From Brevipalpus yothersi (taxonomy: Eukaryota; Arthropoda; Arachnida; Trombidiformes; Tenuipalpidae): 64,000 nt of DNA. Shown in pieces: positions 36,051 through 44,676 of this stretch (positions are counted from its first letter, which is position 1; every line of letters starts with the position of its first letter). Both the position numbers and the translations under genes were made by a program. The stretch lies in assembly GCA_003956705.1 (NCBI GenBank), contig QZCP01000031.1, forward strand, positions 3,248-67,247, in the 5' to 3' direction. The notes below the pieces were generated by a model that saw nothing but the letters and a program-made list of their open reading frames with translations, did no database searches and was not told the origin of the DNA.

Positions 36051-39000
36051 TTAGTTAACTTGTAAAGAGATGAGATTCGAGATCAAATTTCGTAGCTCAC
36101 AAACTTGTGTTTTGGGAGACATGAGCTTTTGGATAGTTCGATTGGCTAGGGAAAAATGTTCAAATTCTTTGGCTTTCTCATGAGCTTTACGAATTAATTC
36201 GAGATCTATACCAGCCAGCTTTGCAGCGTTGAAGCCATGACTTTTGGGACAAGAACCAGAAACCAATTGGTATAGGAACACAATAGATTCACTAGATGGA
36301 TCATCTTCGTTTTCATTCTCTACCATACAAGCCATGTGAGCTAGTTTTACACGCTCACAAGAGGAAAACTGTTCAGTTAAGCTATGGTAGTGAGTGGAAA
36401 AGAGTGTTCTACAATTGACTTGAGTTATTAGATGATCGATGACCGCAGAGGCTATTGCTGTGCCATCGTAGGTAGAAGTTCCTCTTCCCAATTCATCAAG
36501 CAAAACTAGAGAATTTTCCGTCGCATTTTGGATGATCAGAGAGGTTTCACTCAATTCAGCAAAGAATGTAGAGCGTCCTTCCATTATTTGATCATAAGCT
36601 CCCAGACGAGTGAAAATGGCATCAATCGGGGAGAGATGACAACTTTTTGCTGGTACAAAACAACCGATCTGAGCCAACATCACAATGAGTCCAGTCTGTC
36701 TCATGAGAGTAGATTTTCCTCCCATATTCGGACCAGTCAGCAGAAGTAGCTCATGATTCAATTCGAGATCATTGGCAACAAAGTTTGCACAGTTCTTCAA
36801 CAAACATGGATGTTTACCTTGCTCAATTTTGATGAAAGGTCTGGTATTGTCTCCCATTTCGATGACTGGACGACAAACTTGATCTCCATACCGCACCAAG
36901 TGATCACAAAACTTGCTCAAGCTGATCATACAGTCTATGATTCCAATACATTTGACAATGGTAGACCAATTAGTGAAATGACTGTCGAATGACTCGAATA
37001 TTTTTCGCATGATATCTTTGAGTGAAGCTTCCTTTTTGTCCTCAGCAGCAGTCAATTCACTCAGCATAGACTTGATTTTATCGGTATGGAATCGTCGGAA
37101 TCCTTTACGGCTACCAATCCAATGGAACTCATCGCCACACTTTTTTGCTACAGCATCAGGAATTTCTAGTTGATAACGATTTTTGCCCGCATGAGCATAC
37201 GAAATTTTGGTACCAAGTTTACTTGACGTTTTTGAGCGATACTCCTCAAACTGTCTTTCAATATCCTTTATATCACGAACTGCAGCATCATAATCTTTGT
37301 CAACTCCTTTATTAGGAAGAATTTTACCTTCTTTATACGCCATCGAATGATCGAATGAGTGATCAAACTCATTGAGCACATCCGCTACATCAGGAAAATA
37401 TCCTTCCGGTTGATATTGAACACATTTGCGAAGAAGTTTTGAATCAAATGAGCTGGCCATTTTTTCCATAGCCTTACGAACTTCAAGACACTTTTTGAAG
37501 CCTTCTAGAACGGACAAGAAGTCCAGTATCTTACGCTTAGAATAGATATTATTGTCAAAAAGGACAGCTCTAGCATCAGGATGAGATTTACTTCGTCTCA
37601 GACAGCCTTGGGTATGTATTTTACTCAAAAGTCTTTCCAGATCTGGAACCTTGTGCAGAAGACCACAAATCTCCTCAAGATCTCTCTTAACCGAGGATTT
37701 TCGCAAATCTTCCAAGGCATCCAAACGCTCATTAATCAGCTCAATTGAGCACAATGGTGCACAAAGCCATGAGCGTAGCAGCCGCTTGCCAAATTTAGTT
37801 GAGCAAAAGTCCATCGTTTCGTACAGAGTGGCCTCGGTACCACCAGCACTATTCTCGAATATCTCAAGATTTTTGAGTGAAATACTATCAATTGTGAGAG
37901 CTTTACGCTCGTCAAGCCCATTCTTGTCTTTATCTGGTTCATAGTGTTCGAAGAATCGCATCGTGAGAAGCTCTTCATCAATAAGGCACTCTTTGAGGTA
38001 ATAGACAATAGCACCAAATGCTTTGAGGGCAAATTTGAACTCTTCTTTTGGCTTTTCATGTAATGCATCGGTGGGATCAGTCATTTTGAGTAGTATCTTT
38101 GGAATATCATCAGAATAATAAGTTTCTCGTACACTTTTCATTACTTTACTAGCATCCCAAAATTCCTTGCCAGTTTTCAACATCACTTTGGTGGCAGAGC
38201 AGAACTTGAGTGCTTGGGTGAGAATTGGTGTTACTTTAGCGCGTTCAAGAAGAATCTCGGAAGCAGGATAACAGGTCAATAGAGTACGCAATTTTGAGCA
38301 ATAACGATTATCAACAAATTGTCCGATATGAAATTTACCGATTGAAGTTTCAATGAAACAGACACCAAAAATTGGACGATCTTTGTTCTGATTATCTCCA
38401 TAAGGCTCAGAAATGGCTAACAAATAGGTTGAGTGAGGAGAGGAGGGTTCAGCATCGAGAACACTGGAAGTTCGAGTAGCTGGTGTGGTGATACGACATA
38501 ACTCTCGGCTGACAACTTTGTCAACAGTTTTTTGATGCTTACATCGTTCATCTCTCTGTTCAGGTGTCTCAGTCTGCTCTATACGAGCAATCTTGTAACC
38601 TTTCTTTAAGAGAATGTCTGAGTACTTCTTATAACATTTCTCTGGGAAGCCAGCATGAGCGTGTTCACCTCTCATGAAGAGTAGATTCAGCTCTTGGACT
38701 CCAATCACCGCATCCATATGGAACATTTCATAGAATTTTCCCATTTTAAAAAAGAAAATGGTATCGAAATGATCCTGCTTGAAAAGCCACCACTGTCCAT
38801 GAGCTGGAGTTTGCTTTTTACGGAAAGACTCAGGTACGAATAGTGTTTTCGGATCGTAATCAGGATGATCAGGCCTATGTCTTTGCTTGTCCATTATTTT
38901 ATCAGGCTGTAGGAAATCGAATTTCATATGAGGCCAGTCTCTGGACACTGCAATACCAGGAGCTCCAGTTTCGTTAGCATCGTTTTTGGGTGCTGTGAAT

Positions 39001-39716
39001 GCAGATAATTTTGCTATCACCGAATCGCTGAGATTTGCTCTCAAAGGCTTGGAAGCTCGACTTGGAGTTGAGCTTTCTTTGGGAGTTGCTGTCACCTTCT
39101 TTTTCTTCGATTTAGGCTTCTCATCTTCATCCGAAAGCTCTTCAATCTCACTCATAGCCTCTGAACTGACCTCATCACTTGGAACAGCATCAGATACGCT
39201 CTCATCACTGCATTTATCATCGTCAGGAATGTATTCATCATCACTACCACTTTCAACTCTTGCACGCTTCGATTTTTGGTGCTGATTATTTAAACGTCTT
39301 TTGGAAGTTTTTGGCCGTAGAATAGGACTATCGGCACCATCATCACCATCACATTCCATCTCTTCAGTTGGTTCGTTGATGGAAGAGTTACCTTTTGATA
39401 CTCCACTCTTCTCTCTATCACAATCTTTTGAAGGTGTAGCAAGTCTTAATTTGGAAATATTAAATGAACTGTCCTGATCAACCTTATTGGAACCATTCAA
39501 ATTTTCAAATAAAGCTGCCGATGCTGATGATCCATTACTATCACTGGTCATCGATTTGTTGGCTTTTTTAGCTTTTTCGTAGGTCCTAATCGGAGTAGCC
39601 AATTTTTTGTTGCTGTTGTTTTCCTTTGTTGTACTCTTATCCTTACCGGACGAACTCTCATCACCAGGAGCTGGCTTCTTGAAACCAAAAGCAAACAACG
39701 TTGGTTGAGCCATCAT
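36051..39716 (-). CDS. Msh6: DNA mismatch repair protein MSH6
   Basis: MSH6 pairs with MSH2 to form MutS-alpha, which recognises base mismatches in the nucleus. The 1221-residue single-exon frame has a disordered, charged N-terminal tail (1 to about 300) with NLS-like K-S-K-R-A-R; the mismatch-binding domain with the diagnostic M-G-K-F-Y-E-M-F (intercalating Phe near 326); connector, lever and clamp regions; and the ATPase with Walker A G-P-N-M-G-G-K-S-T near 994, the signature region, Walker B L-L-D-E-L-G-R-G-T-S-T near 1070, and T-H-Y-H. The N-terminus M-M-A-Q-P-T-L-F-A-F aligns with the PCNA-binding box of MSH6 (Q, L and F at positions 4, 7 and 10), although residue 11 is Gly rather than Phe. 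The frame extends upstream to a GTG; the ATG at 39716 is used. Its promoter and N-terminal third of the tail are duplicated just upstream. Confidence 0.96.
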   Translation of the reverse strand: MMAQPTLFAFGFKKPAPGDESSSGKDKSTTKENNSNKKLATPIRTYEKAKKANKSMTSDSNGSSASAALFENLNGSNKVDQDSSFNISKLRLATPSKDCDREKSGVSKGNSSINEPTEEMECDGDDGADSPILRPKTSKRRLNNQHQKSKRARVESGSDDEYIPDDDKCSDESVSDAVPSDEVSSEAMSEIEELSDEDEKPKSKKKKVTATPKESSTPSRASKPLRANLSDSVIAKLSAFTAPKNDANETGAPGIAVSRDWPHMKFDFLQPDKIMDKQRHRPDHPDYDPKTLFVPESFRKKQTPAHGQWWLFKQDHFDTIFFFKMGKFYEMFHMDAVIGVQELNLLFMRGEHAHAGFPEKCYKKYSDILLKKGYKIARIEQTETPEQRDERCKHQKTVDKVVSRELCRITTPATRTSSVLDAEPSSPHSTYLLAISEPYGDNQNKDRPIFGVCFIETSIGKFHIGQFVDNRYCSKLRTLLTCYPASEILLERAKVTPILTQALKFCSATKVMLKTGKEFWDASKVMKSVRETYYSDDIPKILLKMTDPTDALHEKPKEEFKFALKAFGAIVYYLKECLIDEELLTMRFFEHYEPDKDKNGLDERKALTIDSISLKNLEIFENSAGGTEATLYETMDFCSTKFGKRLLRSWLCAPLCSIELINERLDALEDLRKSSVKRDLEEICGLLHKVPDLERLLSKIHTQGCLRRSKSHPDARAVLFDNNIYSKRKILDFLSVLEGFKKCLEVRKAMEKMASSFDSKLLRKCVQYQPEGYFPDVADVLNEFDHSFDHSMAYKEGKILPNKGVDKDYDAAVRDIKDIERQFEEYRSKTSSKLGTKISYAHAGKNRYQLEIPDAVAKKCGDEFHWIGSRKGFRRFHTDKIKSMLSELTAAEDKKEASLKDIMRKIFESFDSHFTNWSTIVKCIGIIDCMISLSKFCDHLVRYGDQVCRPVIEMGDNTRPFIKIEQGKHPCLLKNCANFVANDLELNHELLLLTGPNMGGKSTLMRQTGLIVMLAQIGCFVPAKSCHLSPIDAIFTRLGAYDQIMEGRSTFFAELSETSLIIQNATENSLVLLDELGRGTSTYDGTAIASAVIDHLITQVNCRTLFSTHYHSLTEQFSSCERVKLAHMACMVENENEDDPSSESIVFLYQLVSGSCPKSHGFNAAKLAGIDLELIRKAHEKAKEFEHFSLANRTIQKLMSPKTQVCELRNLISNLISLQVN

Positions 39717-40026
39717 AGACTCTACTTGAAACACCCTTAAACCTCAAATGATTAACCACCAGACCAGATAATCAAACAAACTTAACAATTAACCATACAG
39801 AGAGGTAAGCAGATCAAGAGCGCGAAAGACTTCTGTATTACACACAATTCAGACAACAGCGTTGTTGTGTTTTGGCTCGAAAAATGTGCTCGCGCGATCA
39901 TCAAAAAAAAATCTCCCGCTTTTTTGCCCTCTATCGGGTTTAAATTACTGCCTTGGGAGTCATTTAATTTGATTTGATTATTCACAATTATTGTCAGGGA
40001 GATGTCCCCGGTGATTAGGCTGGATA
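39171..40026 (-). repeat. Segmental duplication, copy A (MSH6 5' end)
   Basis: Parent copy of a tandem duplication covering the MSH6 promoter, 5' UTR and about the first 170 codons. The matching copy is 41019-41828. The promoter part (39850-40026) is almost identical between copies, whereas the coding part has many replacements and small deletions. Confidence 0.93.
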
Positions 40027-40343
40027 TCATTTCATTCGATATCAAATAATCTGGTGAGATGGTTTGAAAAGGAATCTTCTAGTGAATTGCGCGACAACTG
40101 TAACTGTAGCTGTGTGGGGTGTAGAGGCAGAATGAATTTTCCCTATAGTTTGTTGAAGGTCAATCAGAGTATGAAATTTTTTTCAATAAGTTAGAGGAGG
40201 AAAAAAAAGTTTCATATTCTACAGCAGTCAAAAAGTTTTTAAAAGACAACATATGAAAATGATGAAAAGAATAAAAGGTTTTTGATAATAAAAAGAATGA
40301 CGACGACGATGATTATAATGATGATCTATTTCGCATGATCAGA
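39717..40343. other. MSH6 promoter (copy A) and 3' region of the chimera
   Basis: Positions 39717-40026 are the MSH6 5' region and match 41523-41828 upstream of the chimeric gene. From about 40027 to 40343 the sequence is unique and should be the 3' UTR of the minus-strand chimera. No minus-strand AATAAA was seen there. Confidence 0.7.
39820..39827 (-). promoter_or_regulatory. E2F-type motif in MSH6 promoter
   Basis: Minus strand TTTCGCGC, an exact match to the E2F consensus TTTSSCGC, about 105 bp upstream of the MSH6 ATG. A related TCTCCCGC (plus strand) is at 39912-39919. E2F control of mismatch-repair genes in S phase is known in other animals; here it is inferred from the motif alone. 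Confidence 0.4.
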
Positions 40344-41522
40344 TCATGATCGATTCCTAAATTTTGAGCAGCATTTTGAAGCCTCCTTTTCCATCTTTTT
40401 TCTTTTGCTTTGACACGTTCTCATCTGTTCCTGGTGGTCTTTCGATCGCATCGGCAAATATTGCTGGGGCGTGCAAAGCTCTTTGTGGCTCTCGAAGAAC
40501 GCTTTGTATCCTCCTTCCAATAGATACACCTCAGGATGATAGAGCTGGGGATATCTTGGTGCATTAAATTCTCGATCTGTTTTCCGTAAGAAACGGCATA
40601 GTGAGGGAGCGCGCTCAGATGAGAATTCACAGTGGAAAATCAAAATTTGATTTGATTTGCCATCTTTACTGCTAGTCGGAGGAGTGTTCTCCTGATCACT
40701 CATGAGTTCCTGGATCAGGGCTGAGTGATGAAAAATATTTATTGCCCCTTTAATATGGCCACCTTCATACTCATAAGGAAAGCGGCTATCGATAATTTTG
40801 AAACTCCCAACCTGATCCTTGAAACGGCCATTGATGAGGGAAGCTAAAGTGTCAGGAGTGATACTCTGGAGATCATTATGCCTTCCCTTGATGATTGGCA
40901 ATGTGTGAGGTCTCGAATAGTCTCCAATCAAATCTGGATTGGTGTCAGATTTCTGAAGAGCATCAATGATTTGGGTGGCTTTGAGATCACAAGCATTGGT
41001 TTCCTTCAATTTGGACTTTTCATCGCTTGGTACAGCATCAGATACGCTCTCATCACTGCATTTATCATCGCTGGGAATGTATTCAAAACCACTGCCACTT
41101 TCAACTCGTGCACGCTTCGATCTTGGCTGCTGATTTTTTAAACATCTTTTGGAAGTTTTTGGCAAGAGAACAGGACTGTCGGCACCATCACATTTCATCT
41201 CTTCAGTTAATTTGTTGATCGATGAGTTACCTTTCGATACTCCACTCTTCTCTTTATCACAATCTTTCAAAGGTGTAGCAAGTCTTAATTTGGAAATATT
41301 AAATGAGGTGTCCTGTTCAACCTTATTTGAACCATTCGAATTTTCAAAAAAAGTCGATGCTGATTTGTTGGCTCTTTTAGCTTTTTCGTAGGTCCTAATT
41401 GGAGTGGCCAATTTGTTGTTGTTGTTTTCCTTTGTTGTACTTTTATCTTTGCCGGATGGACTCTCATCATCAGGAGCTGGCTTCTTGAAATCAGAAGCGA
41501 ACAACGCTGGTTGAGCCATCAT
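40344..41522 (-). CDS. Chimeric gene: MSH6 N-terminal tail fused to CDC25-type phosphatase domain
   Basis: Single-exon frame of 392 residues. Residues 1 to about 172 are a diverged copy of the MSH6 tail: shared blocks are N-I-S-K-L-R-L-A-T-P, K-S-G-V-S-K-G-N-S-S-I-N and C-S-D-E-S-V-S-D-A-V-P-S-D-E. From about residue 198 to 375 it is a complete CDC25 (M-phase inducer, rhodanese-fold) catalytic domain: L-I-G-D-Y-S-R, then I-I-D-S-R-F-P-Y-E-Y-E-G-G-H-I-K-G-A, then the active-site loop H-C-E-F-S-S-E-R with nucleophile Cys298 and Arg304, then Y-P-Q-L-Y-H-P-E-V-Y-L-L-E-G-G-Y. CDC25 removes inhibitory phosphates from CDK1/2. The family consensus after the loop is G-P; here it is A-P. The PCNA-box Phe10 of MSH6 is Ser here. 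The ORF extends upstream to GTG; the ATG at 41522 corresponds to the MSH6 start. No MSH6 enzymatic domain is present. Whether this is the only CDC25 in the genome cannot be told. Confidence 0.9.
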   Translation of the reverse strand: MMAQPALFASDFKKPAPDDESPSGKDKSTTKENNNNKLATPIRTYEKAKRANKSASTFFENSNGSNKVEQDTSFNISKLRLATPLKDCDKEKSGVSKGNSSINKLTEEMKCDGADSPVLLPKTSKRCLKNQQPRSKRARVESGSGFEYIPSDDKCSDESVSDAVPSDEKSKLKETNACDLKATQIIDALQKSDTNPDLIGDYSRPHTLPIIKGRHNDLQSITPDTLASLINGRFKDQVGSFKIIDSRFPYEYEGGHIKGAINIFHHSALIQELMSDQENTPPTSSKDGKSNQILIFHCEFSSERAPSLCRFLRKTDREFNAPRYPQLYHPEVYLLEGGYKAFFESHKELCTPQQYLPMRSKDHQEQMRTCQSKRKKMEKEASKCCSKFRNRS

Positions 41523-41828
41523 AGACTCTACTGGAAACACCTTAAACCCAGATAGTTAACCACTAGACCAGACAATCAAACAAACTTAACAATTAACCTC
41601 ACAGTGAGAGATGCAGACCAAAAGCGCGAAAGACCTCTGAATTACACACACACAGACAACAGCGTTGTTGTGTTTTGGCTCGAAAAATGTGCTCGCGCGA
41701 TCATCAAAAAAAATCTCCCGCTTTTTTGCCCTCTATCGGGTTTAAATAACTGCCTTGGGAGTCATTTAATTTGATTTGATTATTCACAATTATTGTCAGG
41801 GAGATGTCCCCGGTGATTAGGCTAGATA
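41019..41828 (-). repeat. Segmental duplication, copy B (5' part of the chimera)
   Basis: Matches 39171-40026 in the same orientation. The match stops abruptly at about 41829 (left of which copy A continues as 40027) and fades at about 41000-41019, where CDC25-related coding begins. Positions 41001-41022 still resemble MSH6 codons for E-K-P-K-S-K, suggesting an internal deletion of about 16 codons next to the junction. Confidence 0.92.
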
Positions 41829-41924
41829 CCTAAATTTGTGGCGTGCATTTATTGGATTGAATTTTGGGTAGAAGAGAATAACGTGGAAAAATTTATTTAT
41901 TAGCTATTTTACTGCACAATTGTA
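41523..41924. other. Promoter of the chimera (copy B) and SEC20 3' UTR
   Basis: 41523-41828 is the duplicated MSH6 5' region. The rest is the SEC20 3' end, with minus-strand AATAAATAAAT at about 41902-41892, roughly 25 bp past its stop. Confidence 0.75.
41624..41631 (-). promoter_or_regulatory. E2F-type motif kept in the chimera promoter
   Basis: Minus strand TTTCGCGC at the position equivalent to 39820-39827, kept although the neighbouring 5' UTR bases differ between the copies. Confidence 0.4.
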
Positions 41925-42695
41925 TTAGTGAAACCATCGTTTATGAAGAATATAACCACAAGTTGCATAGAAAAATATAAATGATAGGATTAATAAAATT
42001 GTTTCCGTAATTTCTCGTCGAGAATATTTGTTGAGAAGGGCTTTTGATTGGGCAATTACACCGCCCATGGATAAAAATTCATTATTCACTTGTTGAAGAT
42101 TTTCAGATGATATTAGGGCAGCTTCGTATGCTAATTTGCTCTGTTCCACTTGTTCAGATAGAAGTGTTCGAATTCTGTACAGGTCTTCGGTTACTTTTGC
42201 CGCACTTTCAACAGAATATTTTGTTTTATCTCTACGATTTCGGATCTCTTGTTCTTGTTCCAAATCAATCCCACCAAACAGCCGTTCTCGTTCTGCTTGC
42301 TTGATTGCTTCTCTACCCTCTTGTATAGCTCTCCAGTGATGCTTGAGATTACTTTCGTGCTGATACCTGAGAGCTTCCATTTCTCCTTCAAGAATTTTCT
42401 TCCTTGATTCTGAAGCAAATTTATATCGCTTCTCAAGCTCTTCAATCAAGAAACGATGTCTCATAGTAGCACTACCTATTTCACTATTAATTTCAGTAAA
42501 TAATTTGCTATCCCTACAATCATACAATCTTCGCAACATTGTTTTCACATGAACACCCTGTTCACATATTTCTTGTTGCAATTGGTCATCACTAAGATCA
42601 ATTATACGCTGAATATCCATAGGATTTCCTCGATCTTTATCATCTGACCATACATTACGATTTTCAACGGAATTAACATCATTGCTTGTGGCCAT
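41925..42695 (-). CDS. Sec20: Vesicle transport protein SEC20 (BNIP1)
   Basis: SEC20/BNIP1 is an ER t-SNARE of the syntaxin-18 complex that acts in Golgi-to-ER retrograde transport. The 256-residue frame has two predicted coiled-coil stretches (about 45-125 and 150-225). Its SNARE-like core (residues about 165-225) contains L-Y-R-I-R-T-L-L-S-E-Q-V-E-Q-S and N-N-E-F-L-S-M-G-G-V-I. It is followed by K-Y-S-R-R-E-I-T-E and a single C-terminal membrane anchor (I-L-L-I-L-S-F-I-F-F-Y-A) with a short H-K-R-W-F-H tail. This matches the BNIP1 pattern S-M-S-G, K-Y-N-R-R-E and a tail anchor. Length is close to human BNIP1 (228). The ATG at 42695 is the natural start. It lies head-to-head with FTSJ1. Confidence 0.88.
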   Translation of the reverse strand: MATSNDVNSVENRNVWSDDKDRGNPMDIQRIIDLSDDQLQQEICEQGVHVKTMLRRLYDCRDSKLFTEINSEIGSATMRHRFLIEELEKRYKFASESRKKILEGEMEALRYQHESNLKHHWRAIQEGREAIKQAERERLFGGIDLEQEQEIRNRRDKTKYSVESAAKVTEDLYRIRTLLSEQVEQSKLAYEAALISSENLQQVNNEFLSMGGVIAQSKALLNKYSRREITETILLILSFIFFYATCGYILHKRWFH

Positions 42696-43087
42696 AGCTT
42701 TATCCTACCCAGAAAAATAACCGGCTATAGTAAAAGGAAAACATATACTTTAATTTAGTCATAAACCTTCCAATAGGTCTCAATCAAACTCTTACCTTCT
42801 CAAATGATTCACACTTAAAGAGTAATCCAATAGAATAGATGATAAAATGAACAAAAACAAAATTAAAAAGTAATCAATAATCAAATGAAATTAATCAAAC
42901 TGTTGAACACGTCTAATGTTTACATTTTTTTTTCGTAAGCGGCAACATTACAGAGTCGTCTCAACATAAACAATGTTGAGAATGTTTGCTGCATGTGATT
43001 TGAATTTGTTTTGGTGATCAAAATTTGATTCCTCAACAATTGTGTTTTTCTGACTAATTAGGATAGTGAATTCAATTATATCAAGTG
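42696..43087. other. Shared head-to-head promoter, SEC20 / FTSJ1
   Basis: 392 bp between the two start codons. AT-rich, with no TATA box I would trust in either direction. Confidence 0.6.
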
Positions 43088-44539
43088 ATGGGGAAAGCTA
43101 CTAAAGACAAGAGAGATATTTATTATCGATTGGCTAAAGAGGAAGGATATCGAGCTAGAAGTGCTTACAAATTGATTCATATTGACGAAAAGTTTCATAT
43201 TCTCGAAGGTTTGTACTGATAGTTTTCTCATGGTTTTTGGAACATCACATTTCGTTATGAATTAGATCTCATTTTGATTGAAAAATTTTCTTATATTCTC
43301 TTATTCAGGTGTTAAACGTGCTGTTGATTTGTGCTCTGCACCGGGAAGCTGGAGTCAAGTGCTTGCAAAACGATTGATGTGAGTTAGGTTTCAGTCTCAT
43401 TGCTCTTGATTCCAACCCATTTCATCCAATTTCATCCAGAAATCTGGATAATATCATAAATCCATTTCGTGATCTATCGGAGGAATCTGATGATGATGAT
43501 AATAAAGATGATGCCATAATCGTTGCCGTTGATATTCAAGCTCAAGCAGCCATTCCAGGAGTTATTCAAATCAAAGGAGACATAACTAGTGTAAGTGAAA
43601 CATGTTCTCTCAGAACTAATGAGAATTGTTAGAATCACAATTTAATCTCTTTTATATTTCATCACTTCACAGCTTGAAACAGCAGAGAAAATAATTGGTC
43701 ATTTTGAGGGTGATAAAGCTGATCTAGTTGTGTGCGATGGGGCACCAGATGTGACCGGTCTGCACGATTTGGATGAATACATTCAAGGCCAACTGCTAAT
43801 ATCGGTAAATTGAATAATTATTTTTGAACTCTTTGATTCATAAAACAATTCACAGAGTGAATAAATTTTCGTATTCATCTCAATTATTAGGCTCTCAATA
43901 TCAGCACTCATGTCCTCAAAACTGGTGGCACATTCGTAGCCAAGGTTAGTACCTTCCCTACGACTTATTGAGCCCACTTTGAGGTTTCTATTTCCTTCTC
44001 TCAGATTTTCCGTGGTAGAGATATTTCCTTGCTCTACTGTCAATTGAAACTGTTCTTCGTCCAAGTGATCGTAACAAAACCGAGGAGTAGTCGAAACTCT
44101 AGTATCGAGGCTTTTGTTGTATGCAAAGATTTCAAACTACCTGAAGGTTATGTCGCTACGATGTTCGATACTTTCCTAGACAGCGAGACTAGGAAATACT
44201 TCGAAGGGTTAACTAATCCTGCGAATCGAATCATCGTACCTTTCATAGCCTGTGGTGACCTTAGTGGGTTCGATGCGGATATGAATTATCCATTAACGGT
44301 AAGATGAACAATTTCTAGAAGTTTTCCTTCTCAACTGATCATTCTATCTATCATGATTCTAGGTCGAGACGGGAACCGGCGAAGGGTACAAGTATCATGA
44401 ACCAACTCAAATGCCGATCGATCCTCCGTACATGGAAGCCTGTCGATTGAAAAAAGCTGGAGCCTTCGTTAGGCCAGATCTAGCGGGCTCAGAGGCTGCA
44501 ATGGTTGCTATGAATTTGAATGACGATGACATTTTCTAA
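43088..44539 (+). CDS. Ftsj1: tRNA (ribose-2'-O)-methyltransferase FTSJ1/TRM7, seven exons
   Basis: FTSJ1/TRM7 methylates the 2'-OH of anticodon-loop nucleotides 32 and 34 of selected tRNAs. Exons 43088..43208, 43309..43378, 43440..43590, 43673..43804, 43891..43944, 44005..44298 and 44363..44539 give 332 residues, near human FTSJ1 (329). Marks: K-D-K-R-D-I-Y-Y-R-L-A-K at the start; A-R-S-A-Y-K-L with the first catalytic Lys; AdoMet loop D-L-C-S-A-P-G-S-W-S-Q-V-L; V-A-V-D; D-L-V-V-C-D-G-A-P-D-V-T-G-L-H with the catalytic Asp; A-K-I-F-R-G-R-D with the second Lys; and K-P-R-S-S-R-N-S-S-I-E-A-F with the Glu, completing the K-D-K-E tetrad. An Asp-rich insert (about residues 75-85) lies before V-A-V-D. 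AATAAA is at 44562-44567, inside the interval where cactin also ends. Confidence 0.95.
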
Positions 44540-44549
44540 ATTTAGTTTT

Positions 44550-44567
44550 TTTATTACATCAAATAAA
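44550..44567. terminator. Interlocked poly(A) signals of FTSJ1 and cactin
   Basis: Plus-strand AATAAA at 44562-44567 serves FTSJ1 (stop at 44539). Minus-strand AATAAA at 44555-44550 fits cactin (stop at 44677). Cleavage 10-30 bp past each would make the two transcripts overlap by tens of bases. Confidence 0.55.
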
Positions 44568-44676
44568 CTTCATACAAAACAATTTTGGTTGCAGTTTGGG
44601 GGCTTTGAAGATCTCGAAACGTCTTCTCTTTTTCAGAAATTGTATTTCAGTGCTGAATTCGATTTCATCATCTCTA

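Noticed and set aside
40027..40343. Possible further exons of the chimera or a bidirectional partner of the MSH6 promoter
   Set aside because: No coding signal on the plus strand. The duplicated promoter segments do not face a plus-strand gene.
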